A stretch of DNA of 5,637 nt from contig CAMKAE010000149.1 of assembly GCA_946410395.1 (NCBI GenBank), positions 1 through 5,637 on the forward strand, written 5' to 3'. Under the pieces are notes generated by a model that searched no databases, had not been told where the DNA came from, and saw only the letters and a list, made by a program, of their open reading frames with translations. The position numbers were made by a program, and so were the translations under genes. Position 1 is the stretch's first letter. Each line of letters begins with the position of its first letter. Shown in pieces: positions 1-5,511 of the stretch. The DNA comes from an uncultured Clostridia bacterium. GTDB taxonomy: Bacteria; Bacillota; Clostridia; Christensenellales; Aristaeellaceae.

Positions 1-761
1 AGGCGTTCAGCGTGGACGTGCAAATGTGCACCAGCGCCGAGCGGGAGGTGCCATACGGGGACGTTTCCAGGAGTTACGGGAGCCAGGCCGGATACATCGA
101 CAGCATCGGTAACGCCTCTATCACGGGACAGGACCCGGATGACATCACCGTGAGCGTGCTGAACCTGACGGGTACAGACATCATCGAAGAGGCCGACGGG
201 GAACGGTACACAAAGGCCCTGCGGTTCACGGTGAACCAGGAAAACACCGCATGGGGCAACCTGGAAAGATTGATCTTCAATTACGGCGGCTACGGTGCCG
301 GGCATGTTGGTCAAAAGGACTACGGCAATCTCCCAATGGAGGTCGGGAAACGGTACACCATGAGCTGCTGGGTGCGGGTGGCCAGCGGGACAGCCATGTA
401 TATGGCCATGGGATGGGACGCGCACAAGGATAGATACAACAACGAGCACAAGAAGTTTTTCCACATCGAGGGCGGCACATGGCAGCGGGTCAGTTTCGAG
501 TTTATCTTTGACCAGAGTGGGCCACAGTTCTACACGTACGAGTCGGAGGGTAACACATATCAGGGCTATAACTGGACGAAGACGGTGTACTTCGGTTGCA
601 GCAGGCTGTACGCGGGGGCCATCGACATGTGCGGATTCAGGCTGACCGCCGGACGCCTGAACATGAACCAGACCTACGACGAGCTGATGGACAGGATCGA
701 GGAGCTGGAAGGCAGGATCGACGAGCTGGAGGCTATGACGCTGGAGAACCAGGGGAGCTAA
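1..761 (+). CDS. Phage tail appendage / minor structural protein, C-terminal part (5' partial)
   Basis: The frame is open to the left edge, reading AFSVDVQMC from base 3, so the true start is upstream; the GTG at 12 has no ribosome binding site. About 252 residues are visible. The middle part is rich in aromatic residues and predicted strands, with a segment (VGKRYTMSCWVRV, then GTWQRVSFEFIF) typical of the carbohydrate-binding jelly-roll (CBM_4_9-like) modules of phage tail fibres and baseplate appendages. The last 30 residues form a heptad-patterned coiled coil (YDELMDRIEELEGRIDELEA), as expected for trimerisation. Likely role: extracellular host-surface binding at the virion tail tip. Family assignment is by fold pattern, not a recognised specific homologue. 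It could instead be the tail-associated end of a larger minor structural protein. The gene ends 21 bases before the next start. Confidence 0.7.
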   Translation, partial: AFSVDVQMCTSAEREVPYGDVSRSYGSQAGYIDSIGNASITGQDPDDITVSVLNLTGTDIIEEADGERYTKALRFTVNQENTAWGNLERLIFNYGGYGAGHVGQKDYGNLPMEVGKRYTMSCWVRVASGTAMYMAMGWDAHKDRYNNEHKKFFHIEGGTWQRVSFEFIFDQSGPQFYTYESEGNTYQGYNWTKTVYFGCSRLYAGAIDMCGFRLTAGRLNMNQTYDELMDRIEELEGRIDELEAMTLENQGS

Positions 762-782
762 GACGAAACGGAGGAATGACCA

Positions 783-1106
783 ATGACGAAGAGAGAGACA
801 CGGGTAATCAATGCGTTCTGCAACTGCGTGAGGAACGGGGAGTTTACCGAGGACTACGCCATCACCCTGATCGAGGACAATCAGCGGTACGGATGGCTGA
901 GCAACGAGGCCAAGGACGCGTTCTACACGTTCCTGGATGAGTGGGAGAAGGAACAGAAGAAGACGGCTGCGCCGGATGTTGAATACGTGGGCGGCAGCGA
1001 GGAGCCGGAAGAGGAGGCCCCCGCGGAGGAGCCGGCAGCGGAGGAGACCGAAGCGCCGGAGGAGACCGGGAACACGGAAGAGACTGCAGAGGGTGAGGGC
1101 GAATGA
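783..1106 (+). CDS. Small phage protein with acidic low-complexity tail
   Basis: This encodes 107 residues, with a GGAGGA site at 770-775 well placed before the ATG at 783. The protein has two parts. Residues 1-60 look like a small helical domain (TRVINAFCNCVRNGEFTED, then YGWLSNEAKDAFYTFLDEW). Residues 61-107 are almost only E, A, P, T and G and should be disordered and strongly negative. I do not recognise a named family. Small proteins of this kind often sit next to tail fibre genes in phages of Clostridia, so a virion accessory or assembly role is possible but unproven. Its TGA overlaps the ATG of the protease gene (ATGA at 1103-1106), so the two are probably translationally coupled and may act together. 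Confidence 0.72.
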   Translation: MTKRETRVINAFCNCVRNGEFTEDYAITLIEDNQRYGWLSNEAKDAFYTFLDEWEKEQKKTAAPDVEYVGGSEEPEEEAPAEEPAAEETEAPEETGNTEETAEGEGE

Positions 1107-1693
1107 TGCAGGTCAGCGAGCTGAAAATGGAGATCCGGAAGGTCGGGCCCGTGCGGGCGGTCTGCACCATCAGCAGCATCGACAAGGACATGCGGCAGGT
1201 CCTGAAGCAACCGCGGGACTACTACCAGAAATACCGGGAGCAGATCCGGGCCGCCGGGGAGATCCGGGAGGTGGACGTGATCATCAACAGCCCCGGGGGA
1301 GCGGTGGCCAGCGCCATGGGACTCACCTACGCGCTGCAGGATATCCCGGAGGGAAGAATCCTGATCAACGGATTCTGCGGGAGTGCGGCGACGCTGATCG
1401 CCTTCGGGACGTCGGACAGGGTGTACATCACGCCGGACAGCAAGGTATACATCCACATGCCGATCCGCAAGGTGGCCACGCGGAAGGACGGGAAATGGAC
1501 GCTGTCGGAGCGCATCGCCAAGGCCAGCACAACCAACATCCTGCTGACCGCCTACAGGGGGAAAACCCACAGGCGACGGCATGAGCTGCGGAAATGGATG
1601 GAAGAGGGAAAGCGGATGACCGCACAGGAGGCCGTGGAGCTGGGATTCTGCGACAGGATCATGACGCGGGCCGAGTTTGAAAAGGGAACGTGA
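1103..1693 (+). CDS. ClpP-like (S14 / crotonase-fold) serine protease of phage type
   Basis: This 196-residue protein has the ClpP core in order. VDVIINSPGGAV (residues 57-68) forms the glycine-rich loop. FCGSAATLIAFG (91-102) holds the nucleophile Ser94. VYIHMPI (115-121) holds His118. MTAQEAVELGFCDRI (172-186) is the conserved C-terminal block. At the usual third catalytic position (Asp171 of E. coli ClpP; often Asp/Glu in phage relatives), my hand alignment gives Gly169, with Glu167 and Glu168 beside it. In phages, ClpP-like enzymes usually mature the prohead and lie between portal and capsid genes. Here the gene follows a tail fibre gene, so the substrate may differ. The start at 1103 (or the ATG at 1106) overlaps the preceding stop and has only a weak purine-rich site, GGGTGAGGG at 1091-1099, fitting coupled translation. 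Confidence 0.8.
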   Translation: MMQVSELKMEIRKVGPVRAVCTISSIDKDMRQVLKQPRDYYQKYREQIRAAGEIREVDVIINSPGGAVASAMGLTYALQDIPEGRILINGFCGSAATLIAFGTSDRVYITPDSKVYIHMPIRKVATRKDGKWTLSERIAKASTTNILLTAYRGKTHRRRHELRKWMEEGKRMTAQEAVELGFCDRIMTRAEFEKGT

Positions 1694-1698
1694 AACGG

Positions 1699-1730
1699 AT
1701 TGCACGCGTGTGATGAAAATTGCACGCGTG
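1699..1730 (+). repeat. Direct repeat of ATTGCACGCGTG, 20-base period
   Basis: The 12-mer ATTGCACGCGTG occurs at 1699-1710 and again at 1719-1730, exactly 20 bases apart (about two helical turns). Each copy contains the palindrome CACGCGTG. The regular spacing suggests two bound dimers on the same DNA face, but this is inference. Confidence 0.6.
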
Positions 1731-1744
1731 CGACTTATCATCGC

Positions 1745-1782
1745 ACGGGCGCGGAACGGCCGGAGTAATCCGGCGGGCAACC
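1745..1782 (+). repeat. Two-part repeated leader element, copy 1
   Basis: ACGGGCGCGGA (1745-1755) is followed by a small hairpin (1759-1774), whose 3' arm runs into GCGGGCAACC (1773-1782). The same two blocks in the same order occur at 2822-2868. The second block ends 46 bases before the ATG at 1829. Shared order, shared hairpin position and shared distance to a start codon suggest a duplicated regulatory RNA element or a recombination boundary. Confidence 0.5.
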
Positions 1783-1828
1783 GGGACGCGTACGGGAATA
1801 TGAAATGATTTGAGAGGAGAATGGGAAA

Positions 1829-2815
1829 ATGATGAAGGTACGGATTATCGAGACTGGCGCTGTGGTGGAGCTGGAGGATGATTACGCGCTGCGGATGATC
1901 GAGCAGGGAAAGGCCGTGCTGTACAGCGGGGACAGCGCGGGAGCGGCGGCGTTTGAGACCGGCGCGATCCTGGCACCCGTGAACGCGGACAAATACACGG
2001 ATGCCAAGCGGTGCCATGAGTATCACAACAGCGAGGAAGCACTGGCGGGGCTGACGGAGATGGGATTCACTACGTCGGACCAGGTATGGAAAAGTGTTGT
2101 GAAATATTTCAGCGTTGATCCTGTTCCGAATCGGCTGATTGTGTCCATTTATCCGAAGACGGAAACGGGCGCGGTGGCTATGGCTACGCTGCGGGAGATC
2201 CGGGACGACTTTTACGGATGCCAGTATTCCGGCGTCACAGACGATGATAATCTCAAGGGAATTGTGGACTATATCGAAACCAACAACCTGAAAAAGATTT
2301 TGTTCTGCCCGATTCCGAATCCGGTCAGCTATGCGATTGGCAATGATGGACTTTGCAAGTATTTCTTTGATCAGCAGTCTGACCGTTTTATGCCGATCTA
2401 TGCCAGTCAGCCTTCTGATGCGACCGCACTGATGGGTCTCGCTATGGGACTGCGGAATATCCATCCTGCGGAATGGTTCACCATGCGTTTTGCGAAACTG
2501 GGAGAAGTTCCTGCGCAGAATATCAGCGCAAGCGATCTTTATTCTCTGCAGGCGCTGAATTGCAATGTTTATGTTGTTATCGCCGCATTTGTCACAGGTT
2601 CCGGTATTACATATAACAAGCGCGTACTGGACAAAGGTGTTTTGTCCAGCGGGAAGGAATATGCCGATGTGCTGAGTGCTGACCTTGCTTCCGCCGGTAT
2701 CGGAGCGCTGAAAAAAGATCAGGATGCTGTCGATCGGCAGACGGAGCAAATGGATATCATTCAGCAGTTTAATATGCGTTTGAAGAGGCTCGAAACCGCT
2801 TCCAGCGGCACCTAA
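1829..2815 (+). CDS. Tail-sheath-like (DUF3383-like) protein with fused N-terminal segment and composition shift
   Basis: This encodes 328 residues; the GAGGAGA site at 1814-1820 supports the ATG at 1829. Residues 1-33 (KVRIIETGAVVELEDDYALR, then EQGKAVL) match the pattern of small phage structural proteins, not a normal sheath N-terminus. Residues about 46-292 follow the phage sheath/DUF3383 layout: a Y-N-S-E-E segment, FTTSDQVWKSVVKYFSVDPVP (80-100), a YASQPSDATALMG segment (191-203), LGEVPAQNISASDLYSLQAL (224-243), NVYVV, then VLSSGKEYADVL. The usual C-terminal sheath arm appears to be missing; instead the protein ends in a charged coiled coil (LKKDQDAVDRQTEQMDIIQQ and on). From about base 2090, codons switch from mostly G/C-ending to many T-ending ones, giving a visibly lower GC content than its neighbours. 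This indicates a mosaic gene. It could be a working sheath, a sheath remnant, or a domain reused for another role. Confidence 0.62.
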   Translation: MMKVRIIETGAVVELEDDYALRMIEQGKAVLYSGDSAGAAAFETGAILAPVNADKYTDAKRCHEYHNSEEALAGLTEMGFTTSDQVWKSVVKYFSVDPVPNRLIVSIYPKTETGAVAMATLREIRDDFYGCQYSGVTDDDNLKGIVDYIETNNLKKILFCPIPNPVSYAIGNDGLCKYFFDQQSDRFMPIYASQPSDATALMGLAMGLRNIHPAEWFTMRFAKLGEVPAQNISASDLYSLQALNCNVYVVIAAFVTGSGITYNKRVLDKGVLSSGKEYADVLSADLASAGIGALKKDQDAVDRQTEQMDIIQQFNMRLKRLETASSGT

Positions 2816-2819
2816 AAAT

Positions 2820-2892
2820 AAACGGGCGCGGACATGAGGATGGCGGGAATGACAACCCGCGGGCAACCTTCTGAATGATCCGCGCCCGTTTT
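2820..2892 (+). terminator. Nested hairpin with T-run, probable intrinsic terminator (possibly bidirectional)
   Basis: AAACGGGCGCGGA (2820-2832) pairs perfectly over 13 bases with TCCGCGCCCGTTT (2879-2891), and TTTT (2889-2892) follows the G/C part. On the other strand the stem is followed by TTTATTTTTA, so it could stop transcription both ways. The 46-base loop is long for a terminator and holds a second stem, GCGGG/CCCGC (2843-2847 with 2856-2860), plus a possible GAGG/CCTT pairing. It starts 5 bases after the sheath-like gene's stop. A structured 5' leader of the endolysin gene is the alternative. Confidence 0.65.
2822..2868 (+). repeat. Two-part repeated leader element, copy 2
   Basis: ACGGGCGCGGA (2822-2832), an internal hairpin (2843-2860) and GCGGGCAACC (2859-2868) repeat the order seen at 1745-1782. 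The second block ends 47 bases before the endolysin ATG, against 46 bases in copy 1. Unlike copy 1, the first block here has a perfect complement downstream (2879-2889). Confidence 0.5.
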
Positions 2893-2915
2893 GCATACAC
2901 CGGGGAGGTGACAGC

Positions 2916-3776
2916 ATGGGCAAACCGAAGGGCGCAGACATCGCCCGGGAGGGATGCAAGTACCTGGGGACGAAGTACCGGGAAATGGACTGCCAGGCGT
3001 TCGTCGAGAAGGCGCTGGGGGACGTGGGACTGTATCGGAACCTGAGCGGCAGCAACGCATGGTATCGGGAAATGAGCTGGACCGGGACGCCGGAGGAGTG
3101 CCGGAGGAGGTTCGGGAAGATCCCCGTGGGGGCGTTTCTGTTCATCCTCAAGGATGACGGGAGCGAGCCAGGGAAGTACAAGAGCGACGGCATCGGAAAC
3201 GCAAGCCACATCGGGATTTATTCAGCGATGACCGGATGGGAGATGTGCCAGATCGGCGGGGCCGGGGTTGAATGCAACCACGGAGACGGGGCCATCCACT
3301 CCAGCAGCAGCCGAGGCATGGTATGCACCAGCAACTTCAAGGGGAAAAGCATCAACGGCGGGTGGAACCGGGTCGGACTCTGGGACGCCATCGACTACGG
3401 GATCAGCATCGGCGGAACGGCCAGCGGGCAGAATCAGGGAGGAGCCATGGAAAACGTAACCACAAGGACCGGCACCGTCACGGTGGGCGCGGGGAAAAGC
3501 GTTAAGCTCCGCAATAGCGCCAGCACGGATAGCCGGCTGTACTACGATATCCCCCACGGGAGCGCCATCGAGGTGAGCCTGGTGGATGGGGATTGGAGCT
3601 ATGGGACAGCCATCGACAACAAGGGGCAGGTGCGCAGCGGATGGATGATGAGCAAATACATCACATACGGCGCACAGGCCACGGTGAGCGGCGAGAAAAA
3701 CGTCGTCATCCGGATGAGCGAGGAGGTCGCCCGGGATATCATGGATCAGATTATCAAGCAGATTGGGGTGGGATGA
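2916..3776 (+). CDS. Endolysin: NlpC/P60-like cysteine peptidase with C-terminal SH3 domain
   Basis: This 286-residue protein has GGGGAGG at 2902-2908 ahead of ATG 2916. The N-terminal half is an NlpC/P60-type peptidase: YREMDCQAFVEKAL places Cys26 as nucleophile, NASHIGIYSAM places His98 as base, and AIHSSSSRG offers His128 as third residue, with a longer insertion between the two histidines than usual. Such enzymes cleave peptide bonds in peptidoglycan stems. A Gly/Ser/Gln linker (about 165-177) leads to a bacterial SH3 domain (about 181-251; VKLRNSASTDSRLYYDIPHG, then GWMMSKYI), the likely wall-binding part. The last 30 residues form an amphipathic helix (EEVARDIMDQIIKQIG). There is no signal peptide, so release should depend on the downstream holins. 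Met178 is preceded by its own ribosome-binding-like site. Confidence 0.87.
   Translation: MGKPKGADIAREGCKYLGTKYREMDCQAFVEKALGDVGLYRNLSGSNAWYREMSWTGTPEECRRRFGKIPVGAFLFILKDDGSEPGKYKSDGIGNASHIGIYSAMTGWEMCQIGGAGVECNHGDGAIHSSSSRGMVCTSNFKGKSINGGWNRVGLWDAIDYGISIGGTASGQNQGGAMENVTTRTGTVTVGAGKSVKLRNSASTDSRLYYDIPHGSAIEVSLVDGDWSYGTAIDNKGQVRSGWMMSKYITYGAQATVSGEKNVVIRMSEEVARDIMDQIIKQIGVG
3438..3449 (+). promoter_or_regulatory. Probable internal ribosome binding site and start in the endolysin
   Basis: Inside the endolysin gene, GGAGG (3438-3442, within AGGGAGGAG) lies just before an in-frame ATG at 3447, which is Met178. The start falls at the end of the flexible linker, immediately before the SH3 domain. 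Translation from here would give a 109-residue protein containing only the wall-binding domain and the C-terminal helix. The spacing to ATG is short (4 bases after GGAGG). Endolysins such as CD27L, CTP1L and Lys170 are known to use internal starts of this type. Confidence 0.5.
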
Positions 3777-3777
3777 A

Positions 3778-4284
3778 ATGCAGCAGATGGAATCGGTGAC
3801 CGTGCAGGGGGTCGCGCCCTGGATGATCTGGATCTGGGTGTTTGTTGGCGTCGCCCTGTGCGCCGTCATCGCGACAGTGTACAAGGTCGTGCAGATCGTG
3901 CGGGAAGAGAAAAAGAACCGGGTGGCCGAGATCGAGAGGATCGCCCAGGCCGCTATCCAGGCCAAAACCGAAAAGCTGGCCGACGAAATCAGCGACAAGG
4001 TGATGAAGGCCATGGAGGATAAATTTCAGGAGATTGACGCGAAGCTGAGCCATGACAAGAAAGAACTGGACGAGCATGACCAGACGCTAGACAGGATCAC
4101 GCGGACCCTGGAAAGCGTGGACGCCAACATCAGAGACATGCGGGAGGGGTTTACATGCTTGGCCCGTGGCACTATCGCATCGCTGAATCACCAGATGCAC
4201 AATGGCAACGGGGACGAGATGGAGCGAGCCGCCCGGGAACTGAACGATTATTTGACGGCCCGCCCTATTAGCCGGATGAAATGA
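3778..4284 (+). CDS. Membrane-anchored coiled-coil protein of the lysis cassette
   Basis: I chose ATG 3778, one base after the endolysin stop, over an upstream in-frame TTG at 3763; GGGGTGGG at 3765-3772 may serve as the ribosome site. The 168-residue product has one transmembrane helix (about 13-38: WMIWIWVFVGVALCAVIATV), then a long charged coiled coil (about 41-122). A conserved-looking tail (LARGTIASLNHQMHNGNGDE, then ELNDYL) resembles the helix-turn-helix end of a common protein beside holins in Firmicutes phages. The N-terminus is short and uncharged, so the coiled coil probably faces the cytoplasm. It may be a holin partner or lysis regulator, or a holin itself; the sequence does not decide. 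Its stop lies in ATGAAATGA, a motif repeated before other genes here. Confidence 0.75.
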   Translation: MQQMESVTVQGVAPWMIWIWVFVGVALCAVIATVYKVVQIVREEKKNRVAEIERIAQAAIQAKTEKLADEISDKVMKAMEDKFQEIDAKLSHDKKELDEHDQTLDRITRTLESVDANIRDMREGFTCLARGTIASLNHQMHNGNGDEMERAARELNDYLTARPISRMK

Positions 4285-4315
4285 TCCGGGGCGAATTTTT
4301 CGGAGGGATGACAGC

Positions 4316-4639
4316 ATGAGCGCGAAACGGGGCGAGGAGAAGAAATGGACGCCGCAAATGCAATTCTCAAAACGGATTGCCCGCGTCGTCACGGTGTTCT
4401 GGATCGTGTTCGTGACAGCGCTGTTTATCATGCTGGTCATCTGGCAGGCCATCGACGCTCTGATGGCCCTGGCCGGGTGGGTGACTACCGTGATGATCAC
4501 CATGGTGGGCGCGTATACGGGGAACAGCATATACGAAAAACATCTGGACAAGAGCACGCCCGCCGGACATTATTCGTATCGCTATCTGCAGCGAGGGGAC
4601 GAGGACGAAGAGAGCGAAGAGTCCGAGAGCCTGGGCTGA
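4316..4639 (+). CDS. Two-helix membrane protein, putative holin
   Basis: This encodes 107 residues, with CGGAGGG at 4300-4306 before the ATG. A basic N-terminus (residues 1-22) precedes two transmembrane helices, about 23-44 (ARVVTVFWIVFVTALFIMLV) and 47-69, separated by a very short turn with Asp47. The tail is hydrophilic and ends in a strongly acidic run (RGDEDEESEESESLG). Two helices, small size and position between the coiled-coil membrane protein and the LLH holin fit a class II-like holin or holin accessory. I do not recognise a specific family; an antiholin role is equally possible. The gap of 31 bases to the gene upstream contains only the ribosome site. Confidence 0.7.
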   Translation: MSAKRGEEKKWTPQMQFSKRIARVVTVFWIVFVTALFIMLVIWQAIDALMALAGWVTTVMITMVGAYTGNSIYEKHLDKSTPAGHYSYRYLQRGDEDEESEESESLG

Positions 4640-4668
4640 CAACGAAATGATCGAGGAGGAATTTTTGC

Positions 4669-5094
4669 ATGGACACATGGACTATCGTCGCTATCTGCGC
4701 CGCGTTGGTGATTGGGATCGCGCTGATCGTGCTGTACAAGAAGGGCATCCTGGACGGGGAGACCATCCACGGCACCAGCGCCATCATGCAGGGCCTGCCC
4801 ATCGAGGCGGGCGGCAGCCTGTTCGGGCTAATCCTGGAGTACAGCAAAACCGCCGTGCTGGCCGTGGAGCAGCTGGTCAAGACCGGCGACATTAACCGGG
4901 ACGATAAGACAAGAAAAGAAAAGGCTATGCAGATCGTTCAGAACGCCGCGGACGTTGACGGAGTACCATTTGGCGCGGCGGAGATCGAAGCGGCCAGCAA
5001 CTGCATCGAGGCCGAGGTAAAGAAGCTGCCGAGGAACCAGCAGACACCGACAACCCTCCCGCCCCAAGCGGGCACGGAGAATCCGGAAGAATAA
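4669..5094 (+). CDS. Phage holin, LLH family
   Basis: This encodes 141 residues; AGGAGG at 4655-4660 precedes ATG 4669. One N-terminal transmembrane helix (about 4-23: WTIVAICAALVIGIALIVLY) is followed by a soluble part. In it, YSKTAVLAVEQLVKTGDI, a Lys-rich stretch and a block ending in AEIEAASNCIEAEVKKL match the layout of the LLH-type phage holins. These accumulate in the cytoplasmic membrane and open it late in infection so that endolysin reaches the wall. The C-terminal 20 residues are a Pro/Thr/Gln-rich tail. It is the third membrane protein in a row after the endolysin, so lysis control here may involve more than one pore-forming or regulating protein. Family assignment is by pattern recognition. 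Confidence 0.78.
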   Translation: MDTWTIVAICAALVIGIALIVLYKKGILDGETIHGTSAIMQGLPIEAGGSLFGLILEYSKTAVLAVEQLVKTGDINRDDKTRKEKAMQIVQNAADVDGVPFGAAEIEAASNCIEAEVKKLPRNQQTPTTLPPQAGTENPEE

Positions 5095-5163
5095 ATCCGA
5101 TGAAATGAATTATGCGGAATATTTCGGTAACATTCGCAAATGAAGTAATCGGAGGATGTAACC

Positions 5164-5367
5164 ATGGATTCCCCGTGCCATCACTGCGACCAGCGGACGG
5201 CTGACTGCCATGCCCGCTGCGAGGCTTACGCCTCTTTCTCCCTCCAGTGCGAGGCCATCCGCAAGGTCCGGTATGACCAGACCGAGCTGGAGGGAGTCTT
5301 CATCCATCGAAAAAAGCGGGCCACTCGAGCCCGCATGGTAGCCAAGCGGCAGGCGCGTGACGATTGA
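5164..5367 (+). CDS. Small CxxC...CHxxC zinc-finger-like phage protein
   Basis: This encodes 67 residues; GGAGG at 5151-5155 precedes ATG 5164. The N-terminus carries Cys5, Cys8, Cys15, His16 and Cys19 in SPCHHCDQRTADCHARCEAY, a likely zinc-binding knuckle. The rest is basic (RKKRATRARMVAKRQAR), compatible with nucleic acid contact. Short proteins with this C-x2-C-x2-R-x3-CH-x2-C-x1-Y pattern are common in phages of gut Clostridia and have no known function; I recall the pattern but not a named family. It is separated from the holin by 69 bases, so it may have its own promoter, though I see no convincing one. One copy of the TGTAACCA repeat overlaps its start codon (5157-5164), and its stop codon lies in the terminator loop. 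Confidence 0.75.
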   Translation: MDSPCHHCDQRTADCHARCEAYASFSLQCEAIRKVRYDQTELEGVFIHRKKRATRARMVAKRQARDD

Positions 5368-5390
5368 GTCACCGTCTGCCCTCTTTTTTT
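5348..5390 (+). terminator. Strong intrinsic terminator ending the late gene cluster
   Basis: GGCAGGCGCGTGAC (5348-5361) pairs with GTCACCGTCTGCC (5368-5380): 13 pairs, one G-U, one bulged C, loop GATTGA, followed after CTC by seven T (5384-5390). The TGA stop of the cysteine-rich protein (5365-5367) is in the loop. A smaller stem, GCGGGC/GCCCGC (5316-5321 with 5329-5334), lies just upstream. Confidence 0.9.
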
Positions 5391-5429
5391 GTGCTCTGGA
5401 TCTGGATGCCCTCCGCCTCCAAGCTCCTC

Positions 5430-5511
5430 TGGTTACATCCCCATCTTGCCCGTCTGATCGTGTAACCATTGGCCCTGTCCATAGGCGTTTCATGGTTACA
5501 TTCTGGTTACG
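5430..5511. repeat. Cluster of TGGTTAC repeats (iteron- or operator-like)
   Basis: TGGTTACAT occurs at 5430-5438 and 5493-5501. TGGTTACG occurs at 5504-5511. The reverse form TGTAACCAT is at 5461-5469. A weaker reverse copy, CGTAACTA, is at 5539-5546, and another reverse copy (5157-5164) overlaps the start of the preceding gene. Two copies are 11 bases apart, about one helical turn. They lie in a stretch with no supported gene, next to the DnaA boxes. They could bind a phage Rep protein or a repressor. Confidence 0.6.

Larger units (their letters stand above)
1694..1828 (+). promoter_or_regulatory. Structured 135-base leader between protease and sheath-like gene
   Basis: This is the longest gap inside the cluster and it is rich in symmetry. 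A 10-pair stem with one G-U joins CGTGTGATGA (1707-1716) to TCATCGCACG (1738-1747); its loop contains the perfect palindrome GCACGCGTGC (1722-1731). A second hairpin, GCCGGA-GTAA-TCCGGC (1759-1774), has a GNRA-type tetraloop. No T-tract follows either stem, so neither is a normal intrinsic terminator. A leader regulating the gene at 1829, or a protein-binding operator, is the simplest reading. No clear -35/-10 pair was found. Confidence 0.45.

Noticed and set aside
1734..1782. Possible SAM-I riboswitch, because CTTATCA and later GGGCAACC resemble conserved blocks of that RNA.
   Set aside because: The other core blocks and the four-helix junction are missing, and a metabolite switch would be out of place before a phage structural gene.
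923..3211. 762-codon open frame on the minus strand.
   Set aside because: It crosses four well-supported + strand features and two hairpin regions, begins without a ribosome site and has a low-complexity Pro/Arg/His/Ser-rich translation with no family pattern. G/C-ending sense codons readily leave such antisense frames open.
3763..3777. TTG start at 3763 for the coiled-coil membrane protein.
   Set aside because: ATG 3778 follows a G-rich site directly and abuts the endolysin stop; the TTG would overlap the endolysin and lacks a site of its own.
3222..4077. Minus-strand open frames opposite the endolysin and membrane protein genes.
   Set aside because: Their translations are low-complexity shadows of genes with clear domains and ribosome sites on the + strand.
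5111..5126. Near-palindrome CGGAATATTTCGG as a possible promoter or operator.
   Set aside because: Imperfect, single copy, and no matching -35/-10 pair with proper spacing could be supported.
5110..5493. 127-codon minus-strand frame opposite the cysteine-rich gene.
   Set aside because: It has no ribosome site, runs through the terminator, and its ATG context (ATGTAACCATG) is simply a copy of the TGGTTAC repeat.
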